Shown piece by piece: positions 12,211 through 24,913 of a DNA stretch of 60,000 bases. This DNA is from Liolophura sinensis. Lineage: Eukaryota; Mollusca; Polyplacophora; Chitonida; Chitonidae. Under the pieces are notes generated by a model. The model searched no databases. It was not told where the DNA came from and worked only from the letters and a program-made list of their open reading frames with translations. The DNA lies in contig NC_088300.1 in the NCBI RefSeq assembly GCF_032854445.1, positions 11,317,191 to 11,377,190 of the forward strand. Reading direction: 5' to 3'. Made by a program: the position numbers and the translations under genes. The stretch's first letter is position 1, and each line of letters starts with the position of its first letter.

Positions 12211-13960
12211 TCCAGACATCCTCGCCTCGCCACCTGACCAACGGCCCATGTGCTCTTGTATGTACATGTTGCCTGCCGACACATTAATGATTTAAGAGAC
12301 GAGACTCTGCTGGAGCAAAGTGGTGAAATGTTACATGGAGACACATACATCAGAATTGTGACCGGGAGATGCGTGCCTCAAAATTGTGAATGATAAAATG
12401 TGGTTCATGTGGACGAAGTAGTGTGTGTCTGTCATGGACAAACTGGAATATATTATTTGTTAATATTATATAAGAGACATAGTACTATGGGGGTGATGAT
12501 AAGGGAAGGGTTGTGACCCTATCCTGTTCTTGACCCCACATGAGACTGCTGACCCCTGACCGTGTTGACCGACGTGTAGACATATTTATCATTCCAAAGT
12601 GACCCTGACCTGTACGTCTGATTCTACATTCTCACTCTCCTCGCTGCTTCCCCTGTGCTCCTCCTCACTAACTGTTAGTATGCACACACAAGGCCTTAAC
12701 AACACAGTGGACCAATTCAGACTTCAGCTGCCCCGCTGATCCTGTGGCTTTTTGTGAACAGATTTTATGTCCTCTCTTAATTATACTTCCGAGGTTATTT
12801 TTGTAGTGAATGATGTTTGTCTGCAAGTTTGCCATCTAGTTCTAGGAATTTGGGTCATAATTTATAAGATTTGAAGACATCAGTTGCCTCTTGTCTTCTC
12901 TGACTTTGCCAGACACGTGAAGTTGTGTTCAGAGTAATATATGATTAGTTTTTGTATAGAAAATCATTGGTGACAAAAATTCTGTGGATTTTATTTCTTT
13001 ATCTCAAAGTGTATGTGTGTGAGTTACTAGACTGGTATTGAAATGTAAATATATTTTAAAGGAAAGCGAGGTACACCTGCTGCATATTTCTTTCTCTCTA
13101 TAAGCTGATATCATCTGAGATGAATGCCTTTGTTCTCAAGAGATAATGTCAGTGGTATGAAGTGTCACTCCGTTTAACCATGCAAGTACAGTTGCCAGGC
13201 TATGGACTTCCCACTGAACTTCCCTTATTACTAAGCTTATCAAGTAACAACAGAGAATGAAGTAATAGGTTTTACCTGCTCAAGTGTTATTTGCTGTATT
13301 ATGTTTATTACTTCTGGAAATCAAGCATTGATATCTGCACTCTAATCCTGGACAAATGAAAACCATTGGACAGTTTATGATATGGTGACCTTTCCTCATA
13401 CCTATGGAAGTTAAATAATGGTCCTTCAGTTTTGTCTGTATTTCAGTCAGACCTTGCGTGTAAGACTTTCCCTACAAAGATAGACTTTGTAGTTGATGTA
13501 CTGTTACTATGGTGGGGTGTGTTCAGTTCCTTGCTGCCATGTAGTCAGTAGTGTAGTGCTTCCAGACAAACCATTGACAGTAGTCCCTTACAGATTTATC
13601 CCAGATTGTGAGCAGAGTTCATACACATAATGGCCCACATAGATCGTCACAAACGTCAGATTCCTGTTGAAACTAATTGCACACCAAGTTTTCATATATT
13701 ATCATAGCTAGTGAGGTCAGCAGAGTAAAACTGCCCGTGCCTACGTGGTTCTGTGCTGGCTCATGTATGGCCTGCTGGGTGTATGGCGTAGGTGGTGAGG
13801 AGATGGGAGGGTGGGGGCTCTCAACGGCAGCAAAGTCACACAGTAAATACCTGTTCTTATCACAAGCTGTGTACTAACGAACAGCATGGCTGCCGCCGGT
13901 AACAACCACATGGGATAATGTATAAACTTGAATGTATAATAAATCATTTCCTGTATAAAG
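12211..13960 (+). other. PPP4R3: PPP4R3 3' UTR
   Basis: Follows the TAG stop and lacks coding potential. A canonical AATAAA at 13938-13943 makes a polyadenylation site near 13960 plausible. Another AATAAA at 14930-14935 could serve a longer transcript that would run through the 14.2-14.5 kb minisatellite. Transcript end is inferred, not shown. Confidence 0.55.
13938..13943 (+). terminator. Candidate polyadenylation signal of PPP4R3
   Basis: AATAAA hexamer about 1.73 kb after the PPP4R3 stop codon, with T/GT-rich sequence following. Confidence 0.5.
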
Positions 13961-14214
13961 TGTAGTCTATGTTATACAATAATTATTACAGATATATAAT
14001 GCTAGTTGTGGTTGTCATTGACATTCATATTGGATGTCTACTTGTTTTGAGATCAGGAGGTGCGGTTTGTCGCAAACTGTGGATGGGAGATGTACATATG
14101 GCTCCTAACAAGCAGTCATGGACGAGTGTTTGCAGCTGGTGAAATATGTTTGTGTGGCTGGCGAGGAAAGCAGCTGCGTGGATGGGTTTTTGTTTGTATG
14201 ACTGAGATGTGCAT

Positions 14215-14525
14215 TAATGAGTGGGTGTCTGGCTGGCTGGTGAAGTAAGAAGCATTAATGAGTGTGTGTCTGTATAACTTGGAGTAAGCAGTGAGTGGGT
14301 GTCTGTATGGCTGGAGAGTAAGCGGTGAGTGGGTGTCTGTATAGCTGGGGAGTAAGCAATGAGTGGGTGTCTGTATAGCTGGGGAGTAAGCAATGAATGG
14401 ATGTCTAAGATCTTGAAGTAAAGCATTAATGATTATGCGTCTGTATGGCTGGTGAAATAAGCATTTATGAGTGGGTCTGTATGCCCGGTAAAGTGAGCGT
14501 GAGTGAGTGGGTGTCTGTATGTACT
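14215..14525 (+). repeat. 34-bp minisatellite downstream of PPP4R3
   Basis: About nine units of GAGTGGGTGTCTGTATAGC plus TGGGGAGTAAGCAAT, with variants. Long minus-strand ORFs across it (for example 14550-14116) are artefacts of the repeat. Confidence 0.85.
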
Positions 14526-15254
14526 TGCTAGACAAGAGATTTTCCCCCACAGCTTCTACCTCCTTGTCTCAATCCTACCACATTGCCAGATGTCATTGAA
14601 AACAATTACACATGCAGAAAACTTGTGCAGTGAAAGTAGATGTATTTTGTATATTTTCTATTAGGCACATTGAGAAAATTTTCAACCAGCTTTAGTTTGA
14701 AGCCTGTAGCGCAGAAATCCAAAACAGATTTTCCCAACTTTGTGGTGTTTCATGTACCTACTTGTTACAATTCATGAGTATTCATCACATTTGATACCGT
14801 TGCTGTTTTTACAGTTTATCAGTGCATGTATGTAGTTGGAGTGAATGAGTGAATGGTTTGGAGTCGTTGGAAGATTTTTCATCTGTATCGGTCTGAAATT
14901 TTTTACGGTGTAACATTCAAATCATGTTTAATAAATGCATTACAAGTATTTTTTTCTCTTTGGATCTCGTGGAATTTTAGTTTGTTTAGAAGGAACCTGA
15001 TTTAAGTCTTATATTTATTCCACACACATTGCTATAATTCTCCATGCTTAGTAAATGACCTAAAATTACCCACGTGACTTTGCAGGATTCTGTCAGAATC
15101 AAAAGTAAGGATTTTACAACGATTTGGCCTCCAAAAATGAACTTCGATGTCCTTCACTGCATGTCATGGATACTTTGCATTTAAAATGAGAAGAAGCATC
15201 AAGGAATTTCCCACACAGTGATGAGGTAGAATTTGGATACCTCGGCTTATACAT
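14526..15254. other. Intergenic, no gene seen
   Basis: AT-rich sequence with no exon or repeat that I can recognise, apart from the AATAAA at 14930. Confidence 0.5.
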
Positions 15255-15548
15255 CTGATTGAATGAATGAATGAATGCTTATGGCTTTACGCCACGTCGG
15301 CAATTTTTTCAGCCATATCGTGGCGAGAACATGTTCAAACTGGGAATGATTTTTGAGACAGCGAGGACATACAAAGAGAAGTAATTATGTACACGAACGT
15401 GTTTAATACTAGATGAAACACCAAACCTTAGTTAAAACTCGAAAATCACATTATTAGTGAAATGTATATATGTAGTAGTATAATCTAGAACAATTTACAT
15501 ACAGACGTAGAAATTATCTTCTGATACAAACCAATATATTTCAGGAAA

Positions 15549-16415
15549 TTAACAGCGTCTCCATGGACGCTGTCTAATGTTTGACGTTGAGTGGACTGTG
15601 TAGAATCTTTGCCGAATATGAGCAAAGTCTACACAGTCAACCAGGATATGTTTGATGCCATATTGGGCATCACATCCAACACACTGGGGAGCATTGCTTC
15701 CATCTGGGATGCAGTTGTGTGTTAGACGAAAATGCCCAATATACGACACCTCGTTAAAACTAATTGGTCTCTACGAAACATTCCACAAGGATAAGAATTG
15801 TAGCCATTGACTAGATGAATAGCGTGCAGTTTATTTATTATGGACCATTCCCATTCAAAGGTTAAACTTCATGACAGTATACGGGATTTTAACCCGAGAT
15901 GCAGGCTTATATAGGGCATCTTTCACTTCCCTGTCTACGACTGTGTTTCTATGGATACTAGTATGACTTGGTATCCAACAGAATACAATGTCTTTACCTC
16001 TTCTATTCAGTTTTCTATGTATTTCAAGGATTAATGGATTTTTAAATTCATTATTCTCAATTGTCAGATGGTAGGAGAGAGAGTCACTGCATATCACTTC
16101 CTCTGAAACTTATAAGGTCAGGAGTATAGCCCTGACCTCGGCAGAAAAGATAGAACATGAAGGTGGAAGACGAAGAGAAGTGAACTGCACAGCCGCAACC
16201 TTGTCCCCATCCGTTGACTCGCCTGTGTGTATAAATTTATAATCCGTATAATGAGCCTTAATTTCAACAAAACTTTGCTGAATTATAAGAGGGTTTGTAT
16301 TGGATTTATTATGTTTACGTACATCAAATATCGATTTAGGTTGTGGAAGAAGCCAGGGAGGAGACTCCGGAAATAATACTGGAGCTATATCCTTTAGCTG
16401 GATGCCAGCTTCCAC
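15549..16415 (-). pseudogene. LINE RNase H and C-terminal zinc-finger region
   Basis: Two adjacent minus-strand pieces show RNase H features: YTDYKFIHTGESTDGDKVAA (16250-16190 area), SAEVRAILLTL, and FCWIPSHTSIHRNTVVDREVK. The first strand lacks the usual Asp-Gly-Ser start (HTGES in place of TDGS). The last piece (15749-15549) has the CVGC...H...C zinc motif seen at the end of such LINE proteins. Confidence 0.75.
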
Positions 16416-17085
16416 AATATGGTCCCAAACACGAATGCCGAACGAAAGGATCTTGTTGTGACACTTACTATATTTATCTACCTAAAAAGGATTGAGAACA
16501 GAGTCGTAGCCAGGGTTTGTCGGGTGATCTTTAAACTTTATAGTGTATTGAAGGCCAAGTTTCACACGTCTGTTATACAAAGAAGGCTGGTTAGCCTCCA
16601 CGTACAAACTTTCTACTGGTGAGGTTCTAAAAGCACCAAGGCTGAGCCTTAAGCCTTGGTGATGGACCTGGTCTAACGGTTTTAGCTGGTTACTCACAAA
16701 ATGCGGATCTAAATGAAGTTTCCGTTGATTAAAAAATGCATACCGACGGTTTTAGACGTAAAAATCCTGACACCGTTCGCAACTGCCGATTTCTCGACCT
16801 TACTGAGACAAAGCGGTAGCTGCCGCTCGATGTTATTCAAATTTTTAGTGCGGGAGCATGTAAGGAAATCGTCAACATACAAAGAAACCTCCGTACCAAA
16901 TTTAAGAGTTTTGGCCAGACTATTTATTTTGATGCTAAACGGGGTAGGCCCCGAGGTATACCCATCTCCTGCTCGTGAGAGTCAGAAAGAGTGGACACAC
17001 CCGTAGCCTACTCCTGCTCGTGAGAGTCAGAAAGAGTGGACACCACCCGTACCTTAAATTACGATCAGATAAAAATTCTAATATA

Positions 17086-18613
17086 CTACCGGGCAAAAGA
17101 AACGTATAACCTTGTTCAGCACCACAAGAAAGAGAAAGAAAGACAGACAGTATCAACTTGATAAGCATTATATTGCAATAAACCATTTTCCAAGTTCTGT
17201 TCAAAAATTCAAAGCCATGTGGATATTACACTTGCTGTCAGGCCGAGTAAAGAAGGCATGGGGTAAATCTGAAAAATTACACAAATGCAAGGAAAGGGAC
17301 TCCCTTAAAAACGTGTACCTAATGTCCTATCATGTTATAAGACAGATCGTTAGTAGGGTGTGTGAGCACCCATTGCATCAATTAAAGCCAAAATACGTCT
17401 CCTCATGGAAGCCGTCAGCCGCTGGATGACGTCATCAGGAATTCTGTCCCACTCCTCAAATAAAGCCTGTTCGAGCTGTTACCTGTTTTGTGGGGGAGGG
17501 ACGCGTTGTCTCAGACCTCGATCAAGATGATCCCACAGATGCTCTATGGGATTCATGTCTGGCGATCGTGCTGGCCAAGGCAGTACGTTGACATCAACGG
17601 TGTCCAGATAATTTAGTACAACTCTGGCGGTATGAGGTCGTGCATTGTCCTGCTGCAAAAGGATACCCCTTTGCTGTTGATGCACGAATGGCACCACAAC
17701 AGGTTCCAATATTTCATCTCGGTATCTTTGGCCAGTCAGATTTCCCTGGATGATGACCAGTCTCGTTCTCACCTGTCCACAAATTCCGCCTCACACAAGC
17801 ACCCCACCAGCACCAAAAGGGTGGACATTCTGAATGCAGTTTTGTGCCAATCGCTCTCCCCTGCGTCGATACACACGAATTCGACCATCATTTCTGAAGA
17901 GGTCATATCGGCTTTCACCCTTTTCCAGTCTCGTCGCTGCCATCGACGTACAACTCTTGCCCAACGCAGCCTGTTTTGACGGTGTAGAGGAGTCAATGCC
18001 ATTCCACGGAAGGGGCGATAGGCTCTGATACCACTCACGCGGAGCCGTCGTAAGACTGTGCGTCTGCTGATGGGGTGTCCCAGTGCCGTTTCCGCCGTTG
18101 ACGTCGCCGTAACAAATCAGGTGGATTGTGCGGATGTACCGGTCTTCGCCAGGCGTTGTAACACTTGGCCTGCCCGATCTTGGACGATCTTGTGTCCTGC
18201 CTGTTAGGCGGTAACGACCCAACAGTCTGCTGATGGTGGCTTGACTGCAATTGAATGTTCTGGCAATGTGGTGTTGGCTGGCCCCCATGTCGGCCATACC
18301 AGTGGCTCTATCACGTTCTGCTTGTGTGAGTCTCGGCATCTCTTAGATGTTTTTTTATGGTATTGCACCCTTACCATGTGCTACATCGGTATTTATACGG
18401 CGGTCATTATCGAGAATTTTCAACAGGGCCCGAAACTCTGTTTTTCCGATTTTTCATGATGTCTTACACCAATTTCAATGAATCTCGTTAAAAAGTGACG
18501 TGTACACAGGGTGCTTATGTTCAAACGTATTCACACAACGTTCAAACTTATTCAACTTATTTTTCCATAGAAAAAACTGCATTTAAAAGTTATACGTTTC
18601 TTTTGCCCGGTAG
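17086..18613 (-). mobile_element. Tc1-like DNA transposon with intact ends
   Basis: Perfect inverted ends, CTACCGGGCAAAAGAAACGT and onward (17086-17110) mirrored at 18589-18613, flanked by TA at 17084-17085 and 18614-18615, the Tc1/mariner target duplication. It contains one degraded transposase and lies inside the RT region of a LINE, so it arrived after the LINE. Confidence 0.93.
17375..18339 (-). pseudogene. Tc1-like transposase (DD34E), frameshifted
   Basis: Starts MPRLTQAERDRATGMADMGA and has the paired helix-turn-helix DNA-binding region (HIARTFNCSQATISRLLGRY, then GRPSVTTPGEDR). The first catalytic Asp (normally in a DESR block) reads GESR, Asp to Gly. The second Asp (LQQDNARPHTA) and the Glu (SPDMNPIEHLWD) are present, 34 residues apart, which places it in the Tc1 DD34E group. 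At least one frameshift near 17780-18090 and a stop after VPPPQNR near 17480 break it. The C-terminal piece near 17460-17380 ends ALIDAMGAHTPY. Confidence 0.9.
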
Positions 18614-19333
18614 TATATAAATACAGGTAAGGGAGCTTTTAAACCCATATCAGAAAGGTCTTTCTAAATACCATATTTCCATGTGGTGTCGTAGACCTTT
18701 TCCAAGATCAAAAAATGTTGACGTCACATGTTCATTATGAACAAAACTATTACGAAGGAAGGTTTCAAATCGTACAAGGTGATCTAAAGTAGATTGACCT
18801 TGCCGAAAACCACACTGAATATTAGATAAAAGCTTGCTGGTTTCAATAAACCAAATAAGTCATAATATGTGTTCCAAAGCTTGTAAGAGCAACGGGATGG
18901 TAATATTTGGATCAGTATAATCCTTACGCGGTTTGGGGACCGGGATCGCCTCCCGCCATGAAGGGGGAAAATCACCAGTTTTCCAAACATCATTAAGTAA
19001 GTCCAAGAGAGTCTCAAATGGCTCAGGTGGTAAATGGTTCAAAAGCTTATAATATACTTTTATCATGTGCCTTTTTAAATGAAGTTTTAGGCTTTTCGAT
19101 CAAAAAAGGGCTATTATAGTCTTCTAAATTCTTAGAAATAAAGAGCAATTTAATTTTCCCTTTCTGGTCTTTAATGTGCTGAAATTCAGAATAATAATTC
19201 TCAGAAGATGACTTCTGAGATACTGTTTCAGCCAGTTTATTTGAGCTATCACGAGACGTTAGAATATTATCACCATCTTTTAAATGTTAAACTTTTGCCC
19301 TACTGTTTTTATCCTTAAGTTTCTGAACCACGT

Positions 19334-20335
19334 TTAAGACCTTGCGCATGGGTCTTTTTTCGGAGTGCCTGAAACAAAGTTCCGCCAAAAGAATCGTCTT
19401 TTGGACATAATTAATCGAGGAACCCTTCCTCTAAATAAATGAACCTGGTTTAAATTATTATCAGGACAATGATTAAACCTGCGCTCCGCCTTTTTACAGT
19501 CCATGATGGCTTTGCGACAGTCATTATCGCACCAGGGTTTGCTTTTGGATTTTGTCGAGGCCTTAGGGATAGTTCTATCAGCTGCTGTTAATATTTTCAT
19601 TAAATTTTAACAAAGGATCATCTGCAGCATTGAGTTTCCACGGAGTGATGTCAGCCTCACAGAACATCGCAAATGCCATCCAATCTGCTTTATCGAAGTG
19701 AGATGCTCTATAGGACGCACGGAAAATGATCACTACCACAGAAATCGTCATGTACCTTCCGAGAAATATCCGGGAGAAGTGATGGATCCGTGATAGTGAG
19801 ATCGATAACAGAATATGAACCATTACCTGGATGTAAATAGGTATTAGAACCATCATTGAAATAACACAGTCGTCTTTAGATAAAAAAATCTTCTACTATT
19901 TTGCCCTAATCATTTATATTATTACTACCCCAAAGGGGATTATGGGCATTAAAATCCCACATAATTATAAATGGGGTTGACAGCTGTTCCCTTAAATTTA
20001 CCAACTGCGAAAGTGACGACGAAGAATGAGGAGGAACATAAACCGAACATAAAGTGATTTTTTCCGATAGATAAACACGAACAGCCTGAGCCTCCGAATC
20101 GAGGACAACAGGACTGGATAATATTATGATTCACAAAGATAGAGGAGCCGCCACAAGCCCGCTCTTCCTCATTAGAATAAGTGTTGTAAAGTGTGTTAAT
20201 TGTAAGAGTTATTTTATCTTTGTCAAATGTCTTCAGGTGAGTTTGCTGAAGACAAAGGGCTACTGTATTTAAAGGCTGAACTAGCTGTGTTATTTCAATA
20301 AAATTTATCTTAAGACCTCGACAATTCCACTGCAT
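19334..20335 (-). pseudogene. LINE ORF2 endonuclease (EEP) domain, broken
   Basis: Begins with MQWNCRGLK, the usual first strand of LINE apurinic-type endonucleases. The catalytic block normally written LQETH reads LCLQQTH, so the metal-binding Glu is Gln. The DFNAHNPLWG block follows near 19945, and a linker with KPWCDNDCRKAI near 19540. Frameshifts separate these pieces. The domain nicks target DNA in live elements; here it should be dead. Confidence 0.75.
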
Positions 20336-20639
20336 ACTTTTGTCATTATGACATTATGGACGGAGGCGCATTTGTGATTTATGCTTGGACCGGGGACGAC
20401 CCTTTTGGGGAGATTTAATAGATCAGGCAGGAGCTGATGATGAATCCGTCACGTCTGCACCCGATGTTGGAGGATCAACGATCCAACTTACTAAAAGTTT
20501 GAACATCGTTCCTTGTGGCCTTAGACGGACGCTCCAAGGTTTATCCTTTTATGATTTTTACCAGATTTATATTGGTCACCCGTTGCGTTCTGTCAACGGG
20601 TTTATAGGACTTCGGTATGTGGTCAGATAAAGAAACTGC

Positions 20640-21650
20640 AGGAGAATCAGGCAATGTAGTAGGTTTTTTAAAGATTTAAATCGGTTTGTGTTGATGAATT
20701 GGCCGTGTAACCCAAGAGTTTCATGACCAGTTTTTGTGGCTGTTCTTTACTAGTGGGTCGAGTAAAAGATATTTGGACCCCCACAGAAACAGGAGGTTTC
20801 CTTACAACCTTGGCATATGTAGATTTAATCAGGTCCTCCGTGACAGAGACCAGACGCTTCCCTTCCTGATATAGGCCTATTTTTATACATTTTAGGATTA
20901 TGACTTCTTTTTCTTTTTTGAACAAGGGACAGTCCTTGGAAAAGGCCGTGTGGTCTCAATTGTGCTGCAATTCAAACATTTTACTGGGTTTTGTGCAGTC
21001 GACGCCCTCATGACCTGCTTCCACACATCTAAAGTAGACCAGTTTATTGCGACATTGACTCCTGCTATCAACGTGGCAGGAGAAACACCGGGTGGGGTTA
21101 GGTATAAACAACTCCACCCTTATACTATACGGCCCGATATAGATAGATGACGGAAGGGATAGTTTATTAAGTGTTAGCAGATATGCGTTCGTCTTAATAA
21201 GATTTCTATCTCTTTTAATTAGGGAGCGTTTTACATTTATTTTCCCTTGGTATTTAAATTATTCATTTATTTTTTGTTCGGTCATTTCGGCAAGGTCTTG
21301 GCCTCTGTCACGGGTTATGCCATGACAGCAGTTTAAGCAGTATTATGAGGAGAAATAGAAACATGCTGCTTTCCTATTTTTTGAATTTTCAGCAAATTTA
21401 TATATTGTCGTTTTATGGAACATTCCATCAAATTGTTACCAGATTTCATTTTATTGACTGGTTTTAAAGTTCTAGCATAGCTTTCTGGTTTTTTAGTGCT
21501 TGATTTTCATTTTTATTAGATATTGCTAAGAGTATAGGAAAATAATTGTTTCCTGTTTCAATATCGAGCGGCAGTTCATTTCTCCTTTTTTTAAAGAACG
21601 ACTGTTTAAATTTGTGAGGAGGCCAAAATGTATTTTGATTAATTTCACCT
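20640..21650 (-). pseudogene. LINE ORF1 (Gag-like, CCHC zinc knuckles), broken
   Basis: Minus-strand conceptual translation contains PNPTRCFSC, RCVEAGHEGVDC and KCLNC...DHTAFSKDCP, the spaced Cys/His pattern of tandem CCHC knuckles in Gag-like ORF1 proteins that bind LINE RNA. The pieces are in different frames with stops between them. The most C-terminal open piece is 20925-20668. Confidence 0.65.
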
Positions 21651-22180
21651 TACGTCTCCCCCTCCCAACACGGAGTGCCGACAAGGGCGAATCTACCTAA
21701 GCGGATGACCAGCAGAGAATAGAAACAGGGAATCCACGCACGGTATACACGAACAGATTGAGTTATACCAATGGTTAAATTCAATCTACTCGATTGACCC
21801 ATTAGCCACCGCCTTCTACACTGTCCCCAAGCAAGAGCATCTGAAGAAAAAACAACTTGACATCACAGTAAGTGAAAAAATGGCAAACGGGATCAAGTGT
21901 AGGGCTTGACTGGACCGGGCTTGTCCGACTTCCCATCTAGGAGAAGTAAGGGTCAAAGTGGTTTGTTGGGCGTGAGGGTCTCGCAAGACCAACACGCCCT
22001 AAGCCACCAGGACCCCGTCCTCCTCATTACGGGTCGCAACCCACGGCCAACAGGTCGCTCCCCGGTTGTCTGTCACGCAACCAAGAAGATGTGAGCCTAT
22101 TACATTCACCGGGCCCACACGGGATAGCTCTGGGTTAATCGCCATTTACGACAAGCTTGCCTAGAGGGCATGTGTCAAAA

Positions 22181-23160
22181 TTCATAATTAAAATAATCTG
22201 ATCAGCAAACATTTGTATTTTGCTCACACCAAATTGGTACTCATGTTGCCTGTGTAGTTCATAAAGAAGTGGACAGATTTAAACACGAAAATGTCAACCA
22301 GCTGATATAATTTATCGAAATTACCCTGCTGACAGCTGGTATGAAAGCTATCACTTGTCTGTTCTGTGCTCTAGACCGTAGGACATACGCATGTGACCAT
22401 GTTCACTTAAGATACACTCCTTGTCCGGTGTGGACAGTAGGACATAGGCCCGTGACCGTGTTCACATTGTCAAGGTGAAGATACAGCCCTTGTCTGGTGT
22501 GGACAGTACGGGATATCTTCACAGAACGCTTATTAAGATAGGCCTAGAAGTGTTGGCTGCGCATCCGTACCTAATTGTTCAGGCACATTACCAATGGAAT
22601 TATGCATGTTTGATTGAGTCCCACTATAGGCCACAAAGGAGAGGACCGAGATAAAAACCAAAAGAAAAAAAAAAACAATGTTTACCGGTAGCTCACTGAT
22701 TAGAGTTTGCTGAAACTGATAGTTGGTTAACAAACATAAGTTGCCAGTAAATAACCCTCTCCCCGACCCCATACCATCTCAGCTGATTAAAATCCAGATT
22801 TCATCTTCAAATGACGATGAATGGGATAGTAAAAATCACATGCATGGACATCTACATCTGCATATACATACCATACAAGACACGTGCCAAGTTTCAGGAA
22901 AATCTTCTTAAAGCAACAAAAGATTACATTTTTGCCACTAAGCCTTGATACCAACTTAAACAGGAAATTCTGGAAACGCTTTATTGTTTGGGAGTGTCTT
23001 ATAACAGGATTGTTTTGAAATCAGAGTGATTTGTGGTGCAAAAACAGTATGGATGGCAAGTTTTGCGTATGAAGTATTCCAATACATTGATTGTGAGCAT
23101 TTGACTGTTTTAAACTATTAAAGTTAATGCCTGTGTTCTACAAAATCCCTTCTCACATCA
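22181..23160. other. Intergenic, no gene seen
   Basis: Unique AT-rich sequence. A short imperfect repeat (TAGGACATA with CCCGTGACCGTGTTCAC, two copies near 22380-22510) is the only structure noticed. Confidence 0.5.
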
Positions 23161-23360
23161 CAGGGTAGGTCTGTGGGCCAGTTCGGCATAATGACCCAAG
23201 AACCTCTCACCAATGCAATCGCTGTGATTCAAGGCCAGATCATGGTGGTTTCCTCTCCGTCCGTATGTGGGAAGGTCTAGCAGCAACCTGCAGATGGTCG
23301 TAAGTTTCCCCTGGGCTGTGCCCAGTTTCCTCTCACCATAATGCTGGACTGTTTCACATA

Positions 23361-24913
23361 AACTGACGGCCAAAAGAAACTTTACGACTCCGTGAGTTAA
23401 ATGTAACCAGCCTTTTCAGTAAGTTAATTCCAAATTATTGCAGGAAAACATTATACGAAGCACATTCCCATGTGCGACAAACGTCATATATGCCCACACG
23501 AATTTGTTTTGAGACAACCAAGAAAGTTGAAAAATTACGTGACCCATGGATGGCCGCAACAGCACATGTAATAAGTGTATAAACACGTTACACACAGTGT
23601 GCTGGACTTACACACTGACTAAAAACCACCAAAGTAATACCTCGATTGACTCCAGAACAACGCAAGAGAGCCCTGGGTATGGTATCCATGGGAGCCACCC
23701 AGGCCCACATTGCAAGGACCTTCTGCTGCTCTCGTGTAACTATGTCAAACTTGATGCAAAGTTACAGACACACAGGGTAGACATCGGACAGGCCAAAAAG
23801 AGGCAGGCCTAGGGTAACTACGCCCAGAGGAGACGGGTACCTGAGCACCTTACACCTGAGGAACCGCTTCCTGACAGTAACGTCATCGTCAATCAATGCC
23901 TTAGGTCACTGGGTCAGTCGGCAGACCGTGTCCAGGAAGCTCATGGCTCACTGAATTTGGGCATATCGACCATTCAGAGGGCAGTTGTTGATAGCCGAAC
24001 ATCGTAGCCAGAGGTTGCGATGGGCTCGAATTGTGCACCATTGGCAGCGACGTGCTTGGCAACGCGTTGTTTTCACGGATGAAAGCCGCTTCTGCCTGTT
24101 CCGAGCCGATGACAGACAGTGAGTTAACCGTCGAAGAGGCGAACGAACGCCTGAATCATACGTCCAGGAGGTGGTACGGTTTGTTGGCGTCAGCGTGATA
24201 GTGTGGGGTGGGATTTGTGGAGATGAACGGACACCACTGGTCATCATCTACGGGAACCTAACAGCTCAACGCTACGTGGATGAAATTCTACGTCCTGTTG
24301 TCCTTCCACTCCTTCAACAGCAGCCACGAGGTGTCCTGTACCAGTATGACCACGCGGGGCCCCATACAGTTCGAGTTGTGCAAAACTTCCTGGATGCCAA
24401 CGACGTCAACGCCTTGCCGTGGCCTGCACGTTCCCCAGATATGTCCCCCAAAGAACACCCTTGGTATACTATGGGTCGTTGAGTAAGACAGCCGCCACAT
24501 CTTGCAGCCAACCGACAAGAACTGGCGTTCGCTCTCCAAGATGAATGGCAACGAATCCCACGTCATCTCATCAGACGACTGACTTTTTCTATGAGTCGGA
24601 GAGTTTTTGCATGCATTGAAGCAAGGGTAGCCACACGCGATATTGATTGGTTTTGATATTGACTGATTTTAAAAATAATCAATTTTTTGTATACGCTGTC
24701 CATTGTTAACCAAGATGGATGGCTATTTTTCTATCCCTGCTCTGTTTGTTCACTTGTAAAATGATTTGAGGGCTGCTTTATCCGTTCTTACTCAAGACTT
24801 TCAAAATCTAAAGTCCTTGGTCTTTTCAATATATTAAACTTGTCGTCCTCTTTTTTGCTTTGGCAAAATAAATTGATTTGAACTATTTGTGAAGTTTCTT
24901 TTGGTCGTGAGTT
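23361..24913 (+). mobile_element. Second Tc1-like DNA transposon, more decayed
   Basis: Imperfect inverted ends AACTGACGGCCAAAAGAAAC (23361) and the mirror of AACTCACGACCAAAAGAAAC (ending 24913), flanked by TA at 23359-23360 and 24914-24915. The ends resemble those of the element at 17086 (shared CAAAAGAAAC), so the two are related families. Confidence 0.85.
23640..24655 (+). pseudogene. Tc1-like transposase, multiply broken
   Basis: Shows LTPEQRKRALGM and GATQAHIARTFCCSRVTMSN (helix-turn-helix), then VVFTDESRFCLFRADD near 24065-24115, then YDHAGPHTVRVVQNFLD and SPDMSPKEH (24340-24460). The Asp to Glu spacing is 34. All three catalytic residues are visible, but stop codons and frameshifts separate the domains. 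Confidence 0.85.

Larger units (their letters stand above)
16482..19066 (-). pseudogene. LINE reverse transcriptase domain, split by Tc1-like insertion
   Basis: The upstream half (19066-18620) has the GDFPPSWREAIPVPKPRKD and SNIQCGFRQGQSTLDHLVRFE blocks. After the Tc1-like element the RT resumes at 17083 with FLSDRNLRYG and reaches the YVDD catalytic box at 16879-16868. A 45-bp (15-codon) tandem duplication at about 16966-17055 precedes YVDD. The thumb and connection (LDQVHHQGLRLSLGAFRT) lie at 16670-16610. Confidence 0.8.
15255..22180 (-). mobile_element. LINE with RNase H (I/Nimb/Jockey-superfamily type), decayed, split by a Tc1-like element
   Basis: From 5' (right) to 3' (left): a GC-richer leader (about 21650-22180) that is probably the 5' UTR; ORF1 with zinc knuckles (about 21650-20640); an endonuclease-reverse transcriptase-RNase H ORF (20335-15549) with several frameshifts and stops; and a 3' end at 15255-15330 with GCGTAAAGCCATAAGCATTC followed by a (CATT)n tail. 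The order ORF1, EN, RT, RNase H and the simple-repeat tail fit the I/Nimb/Jockey group; the clade needs a phylogeny. A Tc1-like transposon (17086-18613) interrupts the RT. No intact ORF remains, so it cannot move on its own. I found no clear target-site duplication. Confidence 0.8.
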
